The position numbers and the translations under genes are program-made. From Candidatus Gastranaerophilales bacterium (GTDB lineage Bacteria; Cyanobacteriota; Vampirovibrionia; Gastranaerophilales; Gastranaerophilaceae), in assembly GCA_905235825.1 (NCBI GenBank), contig CAJONH010000305.1:1-13084 (forward strand): DNA of 13,084 nt, read 5' to 3'. Positions 7,163 to 13,084 of the stretch are shown one piece after another. Below the pieces are notes generated by a model. It worked only from the letters and a program-made list of their open reading frames with translations, was not told where the DNA came from and ran no database searches. Each line of letters opens with the position of its first letter. Position 1 is the stretch's first letter.

Positions 7163-8776
7163 ATGAGAAATCATGCAAAATATTTGTTGATTGTGCTTTC
7201 AATGATATTCATGTATTTTTTTACGTATAAATATATATCGGAAGAAGTTAATTTATATTCGTGTGATTTCGTTGAACAAAATATATTCTGGCATGATTTT
7301 TCAATTTTATTGAAAGAAAATATTAATGAATTTTTTAATAAAATTTGTCATGACATATATTGGTATAACAGAAACCCTTTTTCAATAATATTACTGCTTC
7401 CGTTTTCATATTTTATAAAGGATTTTCGATTTGGATTTATTTATGCGGTTGAAGTAATGTATCTTCTGCCCGTAATAATGTTGATATGGTATTTATTCAA
7501 CAATTTCTATTATAAGTTAAAAGAAAAGTTAGCAATAAATAACGGAATTGCTGTTGCATTAAACAAGCGTCAAATATTGATGTTTTTATCGTCAATTTTT
7601 TTCTTTCCCGCTATCTGGCTTTCCGTAATTTCAGGTCTGCCTGACGTGTGCGGGATGATACCTGTATTAACTTGTTATATAATGTATTTTAAATACGGAT
7701 TTAACAAAAAAGTTAATTTTATTAAAATTCTTATATTCGCTTTGTTATTATATCTGCCTTTTCTGTCAAGACGTTGGTATGCGGTAGTTATAACTTCATT
7801 TCTGGCTTCCGTAATTGTTGAAAATATATATACATCATTAAGAAGTAACAGCAAAATAAAAGACCTGATATATACAATATTTAATTTGGGAATTGTTGTT
7901 TTAATCTTTTCCGTATCGGCTTTCATAATACAGGGCGGATATGTATCGGGCATTATAGAAAAAGAACTTGCAGAAAGAAGTATGTATACGGTTCAATATA
8001 ATCAGATTGAAGGTTTGTATTCTTATATCGGAATATTAATTTTCTTAATTTCCATAATTGGAGTTATCTGCAATTTAAGTAACAGATTGGTAAGAGTTTC
8101 CGCTCTGAATATAATAATATATTTATTTTTGTTTATAGCTGTTATGCATAATCAGCTTTTATGGATAAATCATTTTATTTATATTGCTGTTTTGCTTTGT
8201 ATATTGTATTGTGCAGGATTATATACAATAACAAAATTTCTAAAAAACAAATTATTAAAAAATATATTTATATTTTTTATCGTTTTCTTCAATATAACCA
8301 ATTTTTATACTTTTTATTTGGAAGAAAAACCTGATAAACTCAAATCTTTATTACCTCAGGCAAGTGCTTATCCGATTAAAATAACGGATTATGATAAGGT
8401 ATTGAATTTATACGGCTACCTTGAAAACGAATATATGAAAAATAAAAAAATCAAAATAGCAATATACGGCTTATGCGACAGAGTCGGGTACTGGCAGTTT
8501 AGAAGCATAAATCCCGACGGGGAATTTGCTAAAAATGCCGTAAATTTTGAAAGAATATTGGATGAAGATTTTAAAGATGCCGATTATAATGAAGATTTTG
8601 TAATCTTGTTTAAACCTTTTGGTATTTTTACTTCGGAGGATTACAGCAAAGAATTAAAAGAAATAGAAAAAATGTTTAAACAAAATAAAGGTTTTGCTCT
8701 GAATTATAAAAAAGTGAAAGAAATAAGGCTTGAAAACGAAAATAAAACAAAAGTAACAGTATATAAGAGAAAGTAA
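7163..8776 (+). CDS. Multi-pass membrane protein, possible GT-C-type glycosyltransferase
   Basis: I do not recognise a specific family. The 537-residue protein has about 11-12 hydrophobic segments: TM1 near residues 8-26, then near 72-85, 92-112, 137-156, 163-176, 187-224 (one or two), 236-256, 286-304, 313-329, 335-355 and 366-384. A charged soluble C-terminal domain covers about 385-537. After TM1 comes a long loop of about 45 residues rich in acidic and aromatic residues (SEEVNLYSCDFVEQNIFWHDF, then YWYNRNPF). This layout resembles GT-C glycosyltransferases such as the PMT/ArnT-like group, where an acidic residue in the first outer loop is catalytic. No diagnostic motif clinches it. SRRWYAV near 202-208 and the Tyr/Phe-rich composition are other visible marks. 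The start has AGGGA 7 bases upstream. miaB begins one base after its stop, so the two are co-transcribed, although no functional link is obvious. Confidence 0.8.
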   Translation: MRNHAKYLLIVLSMIFMYFFTYKYISEEVNLYSCDFVEQNIFWHDFSILLKENINEFFNKICHDIYWYNRNPFSIILLLPFSYFIKDFRFGFIYAVEVMYLLPVIMLIWYLFNNFYYKLKEKLAINNGIAVALNKRQILMFLSSIFFFPAIWLSVISGLPDVCGMIPVLTCYIMYFKYGFNKKVNFIKILIFALLLYLPFLSRRWYAVVITSFLASVIVENIYTSLRSNSKIKDLIYTIFNLGIVVLIFSVSAFIIQGGYVSGIIEKELAERSMYTVQYNQIEGLYSYIGILIFLISIIGVICNLSNRLVRVSALNIIIYLFLFIAVMHNQLLWINHFIYIAVLLCILYCAGLYTITKFLKNKLLKNIFIFFIVFFNITNFYTFYLEEKPDKLKSLLPQASAYPIKITDYDKVLNLYGYLENEYMKNKKIKIAIYGLCDRVGYWQFRSINPDGEFAKNAVNFERILDEDFKDADYNEDFVILFKPFGIFTSEDYSKELKEIEKMFKQNKGFALNYKKVKEIRLENENKTKVTVYKRK

Positions 8777-8777
8777 T

Positions 8778-10097
8778 ATGAAAAAATTATACATTGAAAC
8801 TCTGGGATGCCAGATGAATAAATCGGACAGTGAAAGAATATCAGGAATTCTTTCTCATTTCGGATATATTGAAACTCAAAATGAAAAGGATGCCGATTTT
8901 TATATTATAAATACCTGCTCAATAAGACAGTTATCAGCTGATAAAGCATACAGTCAATTAGGGGTCTGGGGAAAGCTAAAAAAAAGCAGACCGGAAATAA
9001 AAATAGCTATTTGCGGATGCGTTGCCCAGCAGGATAAAGCTAAAATAAGAAAACGAGCTCCTTATGTTGATTTGATTTTCGGTACACACAATATATATGA
9101 GCTTCCCCAGCTCATCAAAAGAGTAAATAACGGTGAAAAGGTGTGTGCAATTACTTCTAATCCCGTTATACATGACCAAAATGATTATAAAATATCAAGA
9201 AAAAATTCAGTTAATGCCTGGATACCAATTATCGAAGGATGCAATAATTTTTGTACATATTGCATTGTACCTTTTACAAGAGGCAGAGAAAGAAGCAGGC
9301 TCCCCGAAGAAATTATCAGAGAAGCTAAAAACATAGTAAATGAAGGCTATAAAGAAATTACACTGTTAGGTCAAAATGTTGACAGCTATGGTAAAGATTT
9401 AAAAAATGATAATATTACACTTGCAAATCTTTTAAGAGAATTAAATAAAATAGAAGGTAATTTCAGAATAAGGTTTGTAACTTCATATCCCTCTGATATT
9501 ACTGATGATTTAATTAATGCAGTTGATGAATGCGATAAAGTCTGCAAATATTTCCATATTCCCATGCAATCCGGAAACTCACGTATATTAAAAGAGATGA
9601 ACAGACGATATACTAAAGAAGAATATTATGAAATTGTGTCGAAAATCCGCAAAAGATTTCCTGACTCAGCCATAACAAGTGATTTTATAGCCGGATTTCC
9701 CTCTGAAACCGAAGAAGAATTTCAAGATACTCTTAAAGCCATAGAAGAACTCGGACTTGATTATTCAAATACTGCGGCATATTCTCCCAGAAAATATACG
9801 AAAGCTGCTAAAATGACGGATAAATTTATTGATGAAGAAACAAAATATAAACGTTTAGAACGTTTAAACGAAAAAAACAGAGAAGAATGTTTAAAGTCCA
9901 ATGAAAAATTTGTCGGAAAAATACTTAATGTGCTTGTTGAAGGCAAAACTGAAAAAGACGGCAGTATTATATTAAATTCAAGAGCAGGTAATAATAAAAT
10001 AGTTCATTTCACTGATGATAAAAAAAATATCGGTGATTTCGCAAACGTAAAAATTACAAAAGCCCAAACATGGTGCTTGTACGGTGAACCCGTATAA
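8778..10097 (+). CDS. miaB: tRNA-2-methylthio-N6-(dimethylallyl)adenosine synthase MiaB
   Basis: MiaB is a radical SAM methylthiotransferase that adds the 2-methylthio group to i6A37 of tRNAs reading codons that begin with U. The 439-residue protein has the usual three parts. The N-terminal MTTase domain carries the three cysteines of the auxiliary 4Fe-4S cluster: C11 in LGCQMNKSDSE, C47 in NTCSIR and C81 in CGCVAQQ. The radical SAM core has C155, C159 and C162 in EGCNNFCTYCIVPFTRGRERSR. A C-terminal TRAM RNA-binding domain begins around residue 370 (FVGKILNVLVEG). RGRERSR and NTCSIR fit MiaB rather than RimO or MtaB. No miaA is visible in the window. The start follows the upstream stop after a single base, and the purine-rich end of the upstream gene (AAGAGAAAG) probably serves as ribosome-binding site. 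Confidence 0.96.
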   Translation: MKKLYIETLGCQMNKSDSERISGILSHFGYIETQNEKDADFYIINTCSIRQLSADKAYSQLGVWGKLKKSRPEIKIAICGCVAQQDKAKIRKRAPYVDLIFGTHNIYELPQLIKRVNNGEKVCAITSNPVIHDQNDYKISRKNSVNAWIPIIEGCNNFCTYCIVPFTRGRERSRLPEEIIREAKNIVNEGYKEITLLGQNVDSYGKDLKNDNITLANLLRELNKIEGNFRIRFVTSYPSDITDDLINAVDECDKVCKYFHIPMQSGNSRILKEMNRRYTKEEYYEIVSKIRKRFPDSAITSDFIAGFPSETEEEFQDTLKAIEELGLDYSNTAAYSPRKYTKAAKMTDKFIDEETKYKRLERLNEKNREECLKSNEKFVGKILNVLVEGKTEKDGSIILNSRAGNNKIVHFTDDKKNIGDFANVKITKAQTWCLYGEPV

Positions 10098-10099
10098 AT

Positions 10100-10119
10100 C
10101 TAAAAACAGCCGTTTTTAG
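10100..10119. terminator. Small bidirectional hairpin between convergent genes
   Basis: A perfect 8-bp inverted repeat, CTAAAAAC (10100-10107) and GTTTTTAG (10112-10119), encloses a 4-base loop. It starts 3 bases after the miaB stop and overlaps the last codons of the convergent radical SAM gene. The A/T-rich arms provide a short U-rich stretch in both directions. The stem has only two G-C pairs, so it may be a weak terminator. Confidence 0.4.
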
Positions 10120-11963
10120 TCAACATCACTTATATTATCGGAATGAATTTCTACCGACATTTGTTCAACTTTATCTGCTCCGTATTTGCAAATGTATAGG
10201 AACAGGATTTCCCTGTATACCAAATACATCCATATAGGATTGTTATATGCTTTTGCACATTCCAAAAGACATTTTTTTGATATTTCATTTACTTTGTTTT
10301 CATTCATCCCTATAGAAGTGTCAAAGTGCAATTTTGATGAAAATTCCTCAACATCTGCATATATTCGGGTAATAGAAAATTTTTCGGGATATTTAGTCAG
10401 CAGGGAATGTTTTCCAAGTGTAAATACACTTCTTCCGTAACTTGATATAATATCTTTATGATTTTTTAAATAATCGATTGTTTCTGCTGCATCGGCTTCT
10501 GTTTCGGTTGGAAATCCGAAAAATAAAAATGCAAAGTTCCAAATGCCTATTTTCCTTGAAAGGCGGAGAATTTCTTCTCTTTTACTTATATCAATACCTT
10601 TATTGATATCTTTCATAACTTTTTCCGAGGCTGATTCAAAACCCCACAAAAGCATTCTACAGCCTGCTTTATATGCTGTTGATAAAACTTCTTCATTAAA
10701 ACCTTCTTCAAGTCTTGCATAATTAAAGAAATATATATCAAGATTTCTTTTTAAAATTTCTTTCGACATTGCAAGTAAATAAGGCGGAGATATACACTCA
10801 TCTATGAGTTCAAAATGCTTGATACCGTATTTTTTATTTAAAGTTTCAAGTTCGTCTGTAAATTGAGAAACAGGTTTAATATCGATTTTTTGCCCGAAGT
10901 AATGGTCGCAAAAACTGCATTTGCCCCAGTAACATCCTCTGCTTGAAAGCTGGGGAATAACAAGCTCCGGTGTCGGATATTTTGAAAAATCAAAATCATC
11001 CAAGTCCCACACCGGACGCTCCGATAATTTTATGGAAGGACAATATTCGTTTTCTATAACGATATTTTCTTTTTTGTACAAAATATTGGGTACATCTTCT
11101 ATCGGTATTTTTCCTTCCAAATAATCAAATAATTTTGGCAGGGTCGGAATTTCCAGTTCATCAGGTACAACATAGTCGCAAAATATATCAAAAAATTCAG
11201 GATATTTTTTGATTGTATCCGTAACACGTGTATAATAATTTCCTAAAAACGCTATTTTTGCATTTGTTTTTTCTTTTAACATTGCAGATAAAGTACACGT
11301 AGAAACAATCTGCGATATAGCATCTATCGATATACAAATGATATCGGGATTTAAATCCGTAATCCGTGATATATTGTTCTTGCAAAATTCCGTAAATATA
11401 TTGTTTGATTTAGCTGACTTAACCATACAATCAAATTCAAGTTTAAATTCCGGATTTTCATAGCTTTTTATTTGAATTTGCTGAGGATAATAAGGTAAAC
11501 TTGCAGCTTCAAGACAAAGTTCAATATTATTCATTGCTGTTGTTAATTCAACAGGATTATAATATAAATCCTTATCCTTCATAACTTTGATTGAGTACGA
11601 AAGAGTGTCAATTGCTTTAGTAACTTGTTCTTTTTTTTCACCGAGAAACTTTTTTATTTTGTTGTATCTTAAAAGTTTCCATCTGAAATCATTGTTATAG
11701 CTCTCTTGTGATTTACCTTTTTGATAATTCTTTTGCAAATAATCAAATAATTGAGGAAGCTGTTTTTCTGCCTCAATAAGAGAACTGTTTAAATAATCTT
11801 TATTTAGGAGTGTCATATAAAAATCAATATTAAAATCAAGCATTTTGGTTTCATAATTTTCTTTTCGTATATATGAAACCGTCGGAACCATAAAAGAAGG
11901 CGGGTTTAGACAGTACCATTTAGGCGGTATTATAAATACTGATTTTGTCTTGCGTTCAGGCAT
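10116..11963 (-). CDS. B12-binding-like radical SAM protein, function unknown
   Basis: The 615-residue protein contains the radical SAM cluster motif as SRGCYWGKCSFCDH, with C344, C349 and C352. This is CX4CX2C rather than the textbook CX3CX2C. ELIDECISP, an RLEEGF stretch and LLWGFESASEKVMKDINKG follow in the order expected for the TIM-barrel core (about 335-520). The N-terminal part looks like a degenerate cobalamin-binding Rossmann fold: PPSFMVPTVSYIRKENYETKMLDFNIDFY (21-49) resembles the first strand-helix-strand. A charged helical region of about 150 residues intervenes before LNPDIICISID (204-214) and KIAFLGNYYTR (236-246). The cobalamin-ligating DxHxxG motif is not seen. The C-terminal 100 residues are helical and match nothing I know. 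The substrate is unknown. The ATG at 11963 has AGGAG at 11972-11976, 8 bases away. It is monocistronic, convergent with miaB. Confidence 0.85.
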   Translation of the reverse strand: MPERKTKSVFIIPPKWYCLNPPSFMVPTVSYIRKENYETKMLDFNIDFYMTLLNKDYLNSSLIEAEKQLPQLFDYLQKNYQKGKSQESYNNDFRWKLLRYNKIKKFLGEKKEQVTKAIDTLSYSIKVMKDKDLYYNPVELTTAMNNIELCLEAASLPYYPQQIQIKSYENPEFKLEFDCMVKSAKSNNIFTEFCKNNISRITDLNPDIICISIDAISQIVSTCTLSAMLKEKTNAKIAFLGNYYTRVTDTIKKYPEFFDIFCDYVVPDELEIPTLPKLFDYLEGKIPIEDVPNILYKKENIVIENEYCPSIKLSERPVWDLDDFDFSKYPTPELVIPQLSSRGCYWGKCSFCDHYFGQKIDIKPVSQFTDELETLNKKYGIKHFELIDECISPPYLLAMSKEILKRNLDIYFFNYARLEEGFNEEVLSTAYKAGCRMLLWGFESASEKVMKDINKGIDISKREEILRLSRKIGIWNFAFLFFGFPTETEADAAETIDYLKNHKDIISSYGRSVFTLGKHSLLTKYPEKFSITRIYADVEEFSSKLHFDTSIGMNENKVNEISKKCLLECAKAYNNPIWMYLVYREILFLYICKYGADKVEQMSVEIHSDNISDVD

Positions 11964-11984
11964 AATATAAACTCCTATATTTTA

Positions 11985-11990
11985 ATTATA
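11985..11990 (-). promoter_or_regulatory. Possible -10 box of the radical SAM gene
   Basis: A perfect TATAAT on the minus strand lies 9 bases upstream of the AGGAG ribosome-binding site. It would give a leader of only about 15 bases. The sequence 17 bases further upstream (TAGTAT) is a poor -35. This is weak evidence in such AT-rich DNA. Confidence 0.28.
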
Positions 11991-12142
11991 TCATTATTAT
12001 TATTGTAATACTATTTATTTTACAAATTAATCTTTTCCTGTTTTTATGACATAAAATTTGCGGTAACTCAGCTTTTGAAAAATCAAAAAGAAATATAACA
12101 CGCAGACCTATTCCTCACTTCCTAAAATTTTAAATTCAACCT

Positions 12143-12190
12143 AAAAGCCCGTAACTCGTACCCTTCGGGTACTCAAACAAACGGGCTTTT
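12143..12190. terminator. Strong nested hairpin, probable factor-independent terminator
   Basis: A perfect 10-bp outer stem, AAAAGCCCGT (12143-12152) with ACGGGCTTTT (12181-12190), encloses an inner hairpin. The inner hairpin is GTACCC (12158-12163), loop TTC, GGGTAC (12167-12172). The outer stem ends in four U residues on either strand, so it could stop transcription in both directions. It is by far the most GC-rich structure in the gap. It lies between two divergent genes, where neither neighbour needs a terminator. That suggests an unannotated short transcript ending here, or a dispersed intergenic hairpin element. Confidence 0.6.
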
Positions 12191-12268
12191 GCTCTTGTTT
12201 CATTAAAAATTTTTAAAGAATTTTGTCAATGGTCTTGCTTATTTGTATTTCTTTTTGATATTGCTGCT
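12143..12268 (-). ncRNA. Candidate small RNA ending at the nested hairpin
   Basis: On the minus strand an extended -10 box, TGCTATAAT, lies at 12275-12283. The predicted start near 12268 would give a transcript of about 126 nt whose 3' end is the nested hairpin at 12143-12190. The interior is A-rich and contains a weak AAAATT/AATTTT pairing region, and it has no reading frame with a good ribosome-binding site. No match to tmRNA, 6S, SRP or RNase P features was seen. This is a speculative gene proposed because the terminator otherwise has no client. A plus-strand transcript from about 12040 is an alternative. Confidence 0.22.
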
Positions 12269-12345
12269 ATATAAATTATAGCATACGATTAATTCTGCTA
12301 AGTAGTTACAATTTGCGAATTATTTTGAGATTTGTAAATTTATGT

Positions 12346-12373
12346 TTGAAAAAAAATATGTTTAATATATGAT
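12346..12373 (+). promoter_or_regulatory. rpmG: Predicted promoter of the rpmG-trnW-secE-nusG cluster
   Basis: TTGAAA (12346-12351) and TATGAT (12368-12373) are separated by 16 bases, each matching five of six consensus positions. The predicted start near 12380 gives a leader of about 90 bases that contains an inverted repeat at 12400-12430. No other strong promoter is visible before secE, so this probably drives the whole cluster. Confidence 0.45.
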
Positions 12374-12399
12374 AATATCAGTAATTTTTACACGGAAAA

Positions 12400-12430
12400 A
12401 TAGAATATGCGGAAAAGGAATGTATTCTAT
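12400..12430 (+). promoter_or_regulatory. Leader hairpin upstream of rpmG
   Basis: ATAGAATA (12400-12407) and TATTCTAT (12423-12430) form a perfect 8-bp stem with a 15-base purine-rich loop that includes GCGGAAAAGGAA. It lies in the predicted 5' leader of rpmG, about 40 bases before the start codon. Ribosomal protein leaders often carry autoregulatory structures, but the stem has only one G-C pair per arm. A function is therefore only a possibility. Confidence 0.3.
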
Positions 12431-12471
12431 AATTTTATCGTGAAATACAATCAATAAGAAAAGGTGATACA

Positions 12472-12639
12472 ATGGGTATAAAAGGAAAAAATGACAGAAT
12501 GGTAGTTCTCGCATGTGAAGAATGTAAGAGAAGAAACTACACAACAGTTAAAAATAAAAAGACTTTAAAAGAAAGAATGGAATTAAATAAATACTGTCCG
12601 TTCTGCCAAAAACACACACCGCATAAAGAAACGAAATAA
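12472..12639 (+). CDS. rpmG: Large ribosomal subunit protein bL33
   Basis: This 55-codon gene encodes ribosomal protein L33 of the 50S subunit. The protein reads MGIKGKNDRMVVLACEECKRR at its start, has NYTTVKNKK in the middle and KYCPFCQKHT near the end. It is the zinc-binding C+ form, with two CxxC pairs at C15/C18 and C42/C45. It is highly basic, and its length is normal for the family. The ATG at 12472 follows AGGTG at 12462-12466 with a 5-base spacer. It opens the conserved cluster with tRNA-Trp, secE and nusG, a layout widespread in bacteria. No terminator hairpin follows it, so transcription probably continues into the tRNA. Confidence 0.95.
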   Translation: MGIKGKNDRMVVLACEECKRRNYTTVKNKKTLKERMELNKYCPFCQKHTPHKETK

Positions 12640-12737
12640 TAATTTTCTGACGGGCAGTAAAACTCGTAAAATCCGAAGCAGATTTAATTTAAATTATATT
12701 TCGGAAAGAGGAAATTTAATTAAAGGATTTGTAATTA
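12640..12737 (+). other. Spacer between rpmG and tRNA-Trp
   Basis: This 98-base spacer holds a 6-bp inverted repeat, TCCGAA (12672-12677) and TTCGGA (12700-12705), around a 22-base AT-rich loop. It is not followed by a T run, so it does not look like a terminator. It may help tRNA processing or have no role. No promoter is clear. Confidence 0.3.
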
Positions 12738-12810
12738 GCGTCCTTAGTTCAGTTGGTAGAACGTCGGTCTCCAAAACCGGATGTCGAGGGTTCGAGTCCT
12801 TCAGGGCGCG
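12738..12810 (+). tRNA. trnW: tRNA-Trp (anticodon CCA)
   Basis: The 73-nt gene folds as a full cloverleaf. The acceptor stem GCGTCCT pairs with AGGGCGC (one T-G pair). The D arm contains AGTTGGTAGA, the anticodon loop is CTCCAAA with CCA at 12771-12773, and the T arm contains GGTTCGAGTCC. The discriminator base is G at 12810. The 3' CCA is not encoded (the next bases are GTTT), so it must be added after transcription. It lies between rpmG and secE on the same strand and is presumably cut out of a shared transcript. Confidence 0.96.
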
Positions 12811-12843
12811 GTTTAATCATTAATTTAAACAAAGAAGGCAAAA

Positions 12844-13062
12844 ATGGCAACAACAGAAAAACCACAACCGAAAAATGATTTTAAAGAATCAATGATAACC
12901 TATTTTAAAGGTGTTAAAGCCGAATGGGGCAAGGTATCCTGGCCTACCAAAAATCAGGTTATTGTTGAAACAGGTATAGTGCTTGCTGTTGTTACGTTTT
13001 TTACGGTTGTTGTTTATATCATGGATATTATTTTCAAATGGCTTTTAAGTCTAATTAAGTAA
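12844..13062 (+). CDS. secE: Protein translocase subunit SecE
   Basis: SecE is the small essential subunit that clamps the SecY channel in the inner membrane. The 72-residue protein is the short, single-span form found in most bacteria, unlike the three-span form of E. coli. An N-terminal polar stretch is followed by an amphipathic helix, YFKGVKAEWGKVSWPTKNQ (20-38), the SecE signature, and one transmembrane segment at about 42-61. The remaining residues may form a second half-turn in the membrane. The ATG at 12844 lies 5 bases after GAAGG (12834-12838). It follows tRNA-Trp by 33 bases and precedes probable nusG by 10 bases. Confidence 0.96.
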   Translation: MATTEKPQPKNDFKESMITYFKGVKAEWGKVSWPTKNQVIVETGIVLAVVTFFTVVVYIMDIIFKWLLSLIK

Positions 13063-13072
13063 AGGTAAAGTT

Positions 13073-13084
13073 ATGGCAAAGAAA
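13073..13084 (+). CDS. nusG: Probable transcription factor NusG, first four codons (partial)
   Basis: Only ATG GCA AAG AAA (MAKK) is visible before the window ends. The call rests on position: it starts 10 bases after secE, behind AAAGGT, and secE-nusG is one of the most conserved bacterial gene pairs. The sequence alone cannot confirm it. Confidence 0.6.

Larger units (their letters stand above)
11991..12345. other. Non-coding gap between radical SAM gene and rpmG promoter
   Basis: No credible protein-coding frame with a ribosome-binding site was found on either strand in this stretch, which lies between divergent genes. It contains the nested hairpin at 12143-12190 and the TGCTATA inverted repeat at 12265-12283. 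A weak inverted repeat, TTTTGA and TCAAAA, lies near 12073-12088. The rest is AT-rich sequence in which I see nothing definite. The rpmG promoter and leader occupy the remainder of the gap to 12471. Confidence 0.6.

Noticed and set aside
10116..11963. RiPP (peptide-modifying) gene cluster around the radical SAM protein
   Set aside because: No precursor-like short gene, leader-binding domain, protease or exporter lies next to it. The neighbours are miaB and rpmG.
12000..12200. tmRNA, 6S RNA or RNase P RNA in the non-coding gap
   Set aside because: No tRNA-like ends, no tag reading frame and no large closed stem with a central bubble were seen. Only the nested hairpin is definite.
12362..12544. 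Minus-strand 60-codon frame across the rpmG leader
   Set aside because: It runs antisense through the start of a clear L33 gene and its predicted promoter, and its protein matches nothing recognisable.
12672..12705. TCCGAA/TTCGGA hairpin after rpmG as a terminator
   Set aside because: The stem is short, the loop is 22 bases and no T run follows, so it would not stop transcription into the tRNA.
1..13084. CRISPR arrays, transposons, phage genes or defence systems
   Set aside because: No spaced direct-repeat array, transposase, integrase, terminal inverted repeats or target duplications were found. Gene content is housekeeping.

Overview
The window is AT-rich (roughly one third G+C by eye) and almost entirely protein-coding, with short intergenic gaps. 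It looks like an ordinary chromosomal housekeeping region of a low-GC bacterium. I see no phage, transposon, CRISPR or defence genes. The lineage is uncertain. AccA has a cyanobacterial/plastid flavour (the AVNLREM and SILWRDA stretches), and a tRNA-Trp lies just before secE. Both would fit a non-photosynthetic relative of cyanobacteria (Melainabacteria / Gastranaerophilales), but low-GC Firmicutes share much of this layout, so this is only an inference.

Region 1 (positions 1-7058, all on the minus strand) reads, in transcription order: a cytoplasmic parvulin-type prolyl isomerase; an Xaa-Pro aminopeptidase of the three-domain type; a SpoU-family RNA 2'-O-methyltransferase; an unrecognised 46-residue protein with its own ribosome-binding site; argS; accD; accA; and the N-terminal part of a probable prmA (ribosomal protein L11 methyltransferase) cut by the window edge. 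The first three overlap by a few bases and are probably co-transcribed. accD-accA-prmA form a second tight group, in which prmA probably starts with TTG inside the end of accA. The theme is translation, peptide trimming next to a proline isomerase, and fatty-acid precursor synthesis (malonyl-CoA).

Region 2 (7059-10119, plus strand) starts at a 104-bp divergent promoter region. It holds a 537-residue multi-pass membrane protein of unknown function (possibly a GT-C-type glycosyltransferase), followed one base later by miaB, the tRNA methylthiotransferase. A small symmetrical hairpin separates miaB from the convergent gene to its right.

Region 3 (10116-11963, minus strand) is a single gene for a large radical SAM protein with a CX4CX2C cluster motif and a degenerate, interrupted cobalamin-binding-like N-terminal part.

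Region 4 (11964-13084) begins with a 508-bp non-coding gap. It contains a strong nested hairpin, probably a terminator with no obvious protein gene to serve, and hence a candidate small-RNA locus. After it comes the conserved plus-strand cluster rpmG (L33), tRNA-Trp(CCA), secE and the first codons of probable nusG.

No clearly novel system is present. The best leads are the 46-residue protein before argS, the orphan hairpin/sRNA candidate at 12143-12283, the unassigned radical SAM enzyme, and the membrane protein coupled to miaB.
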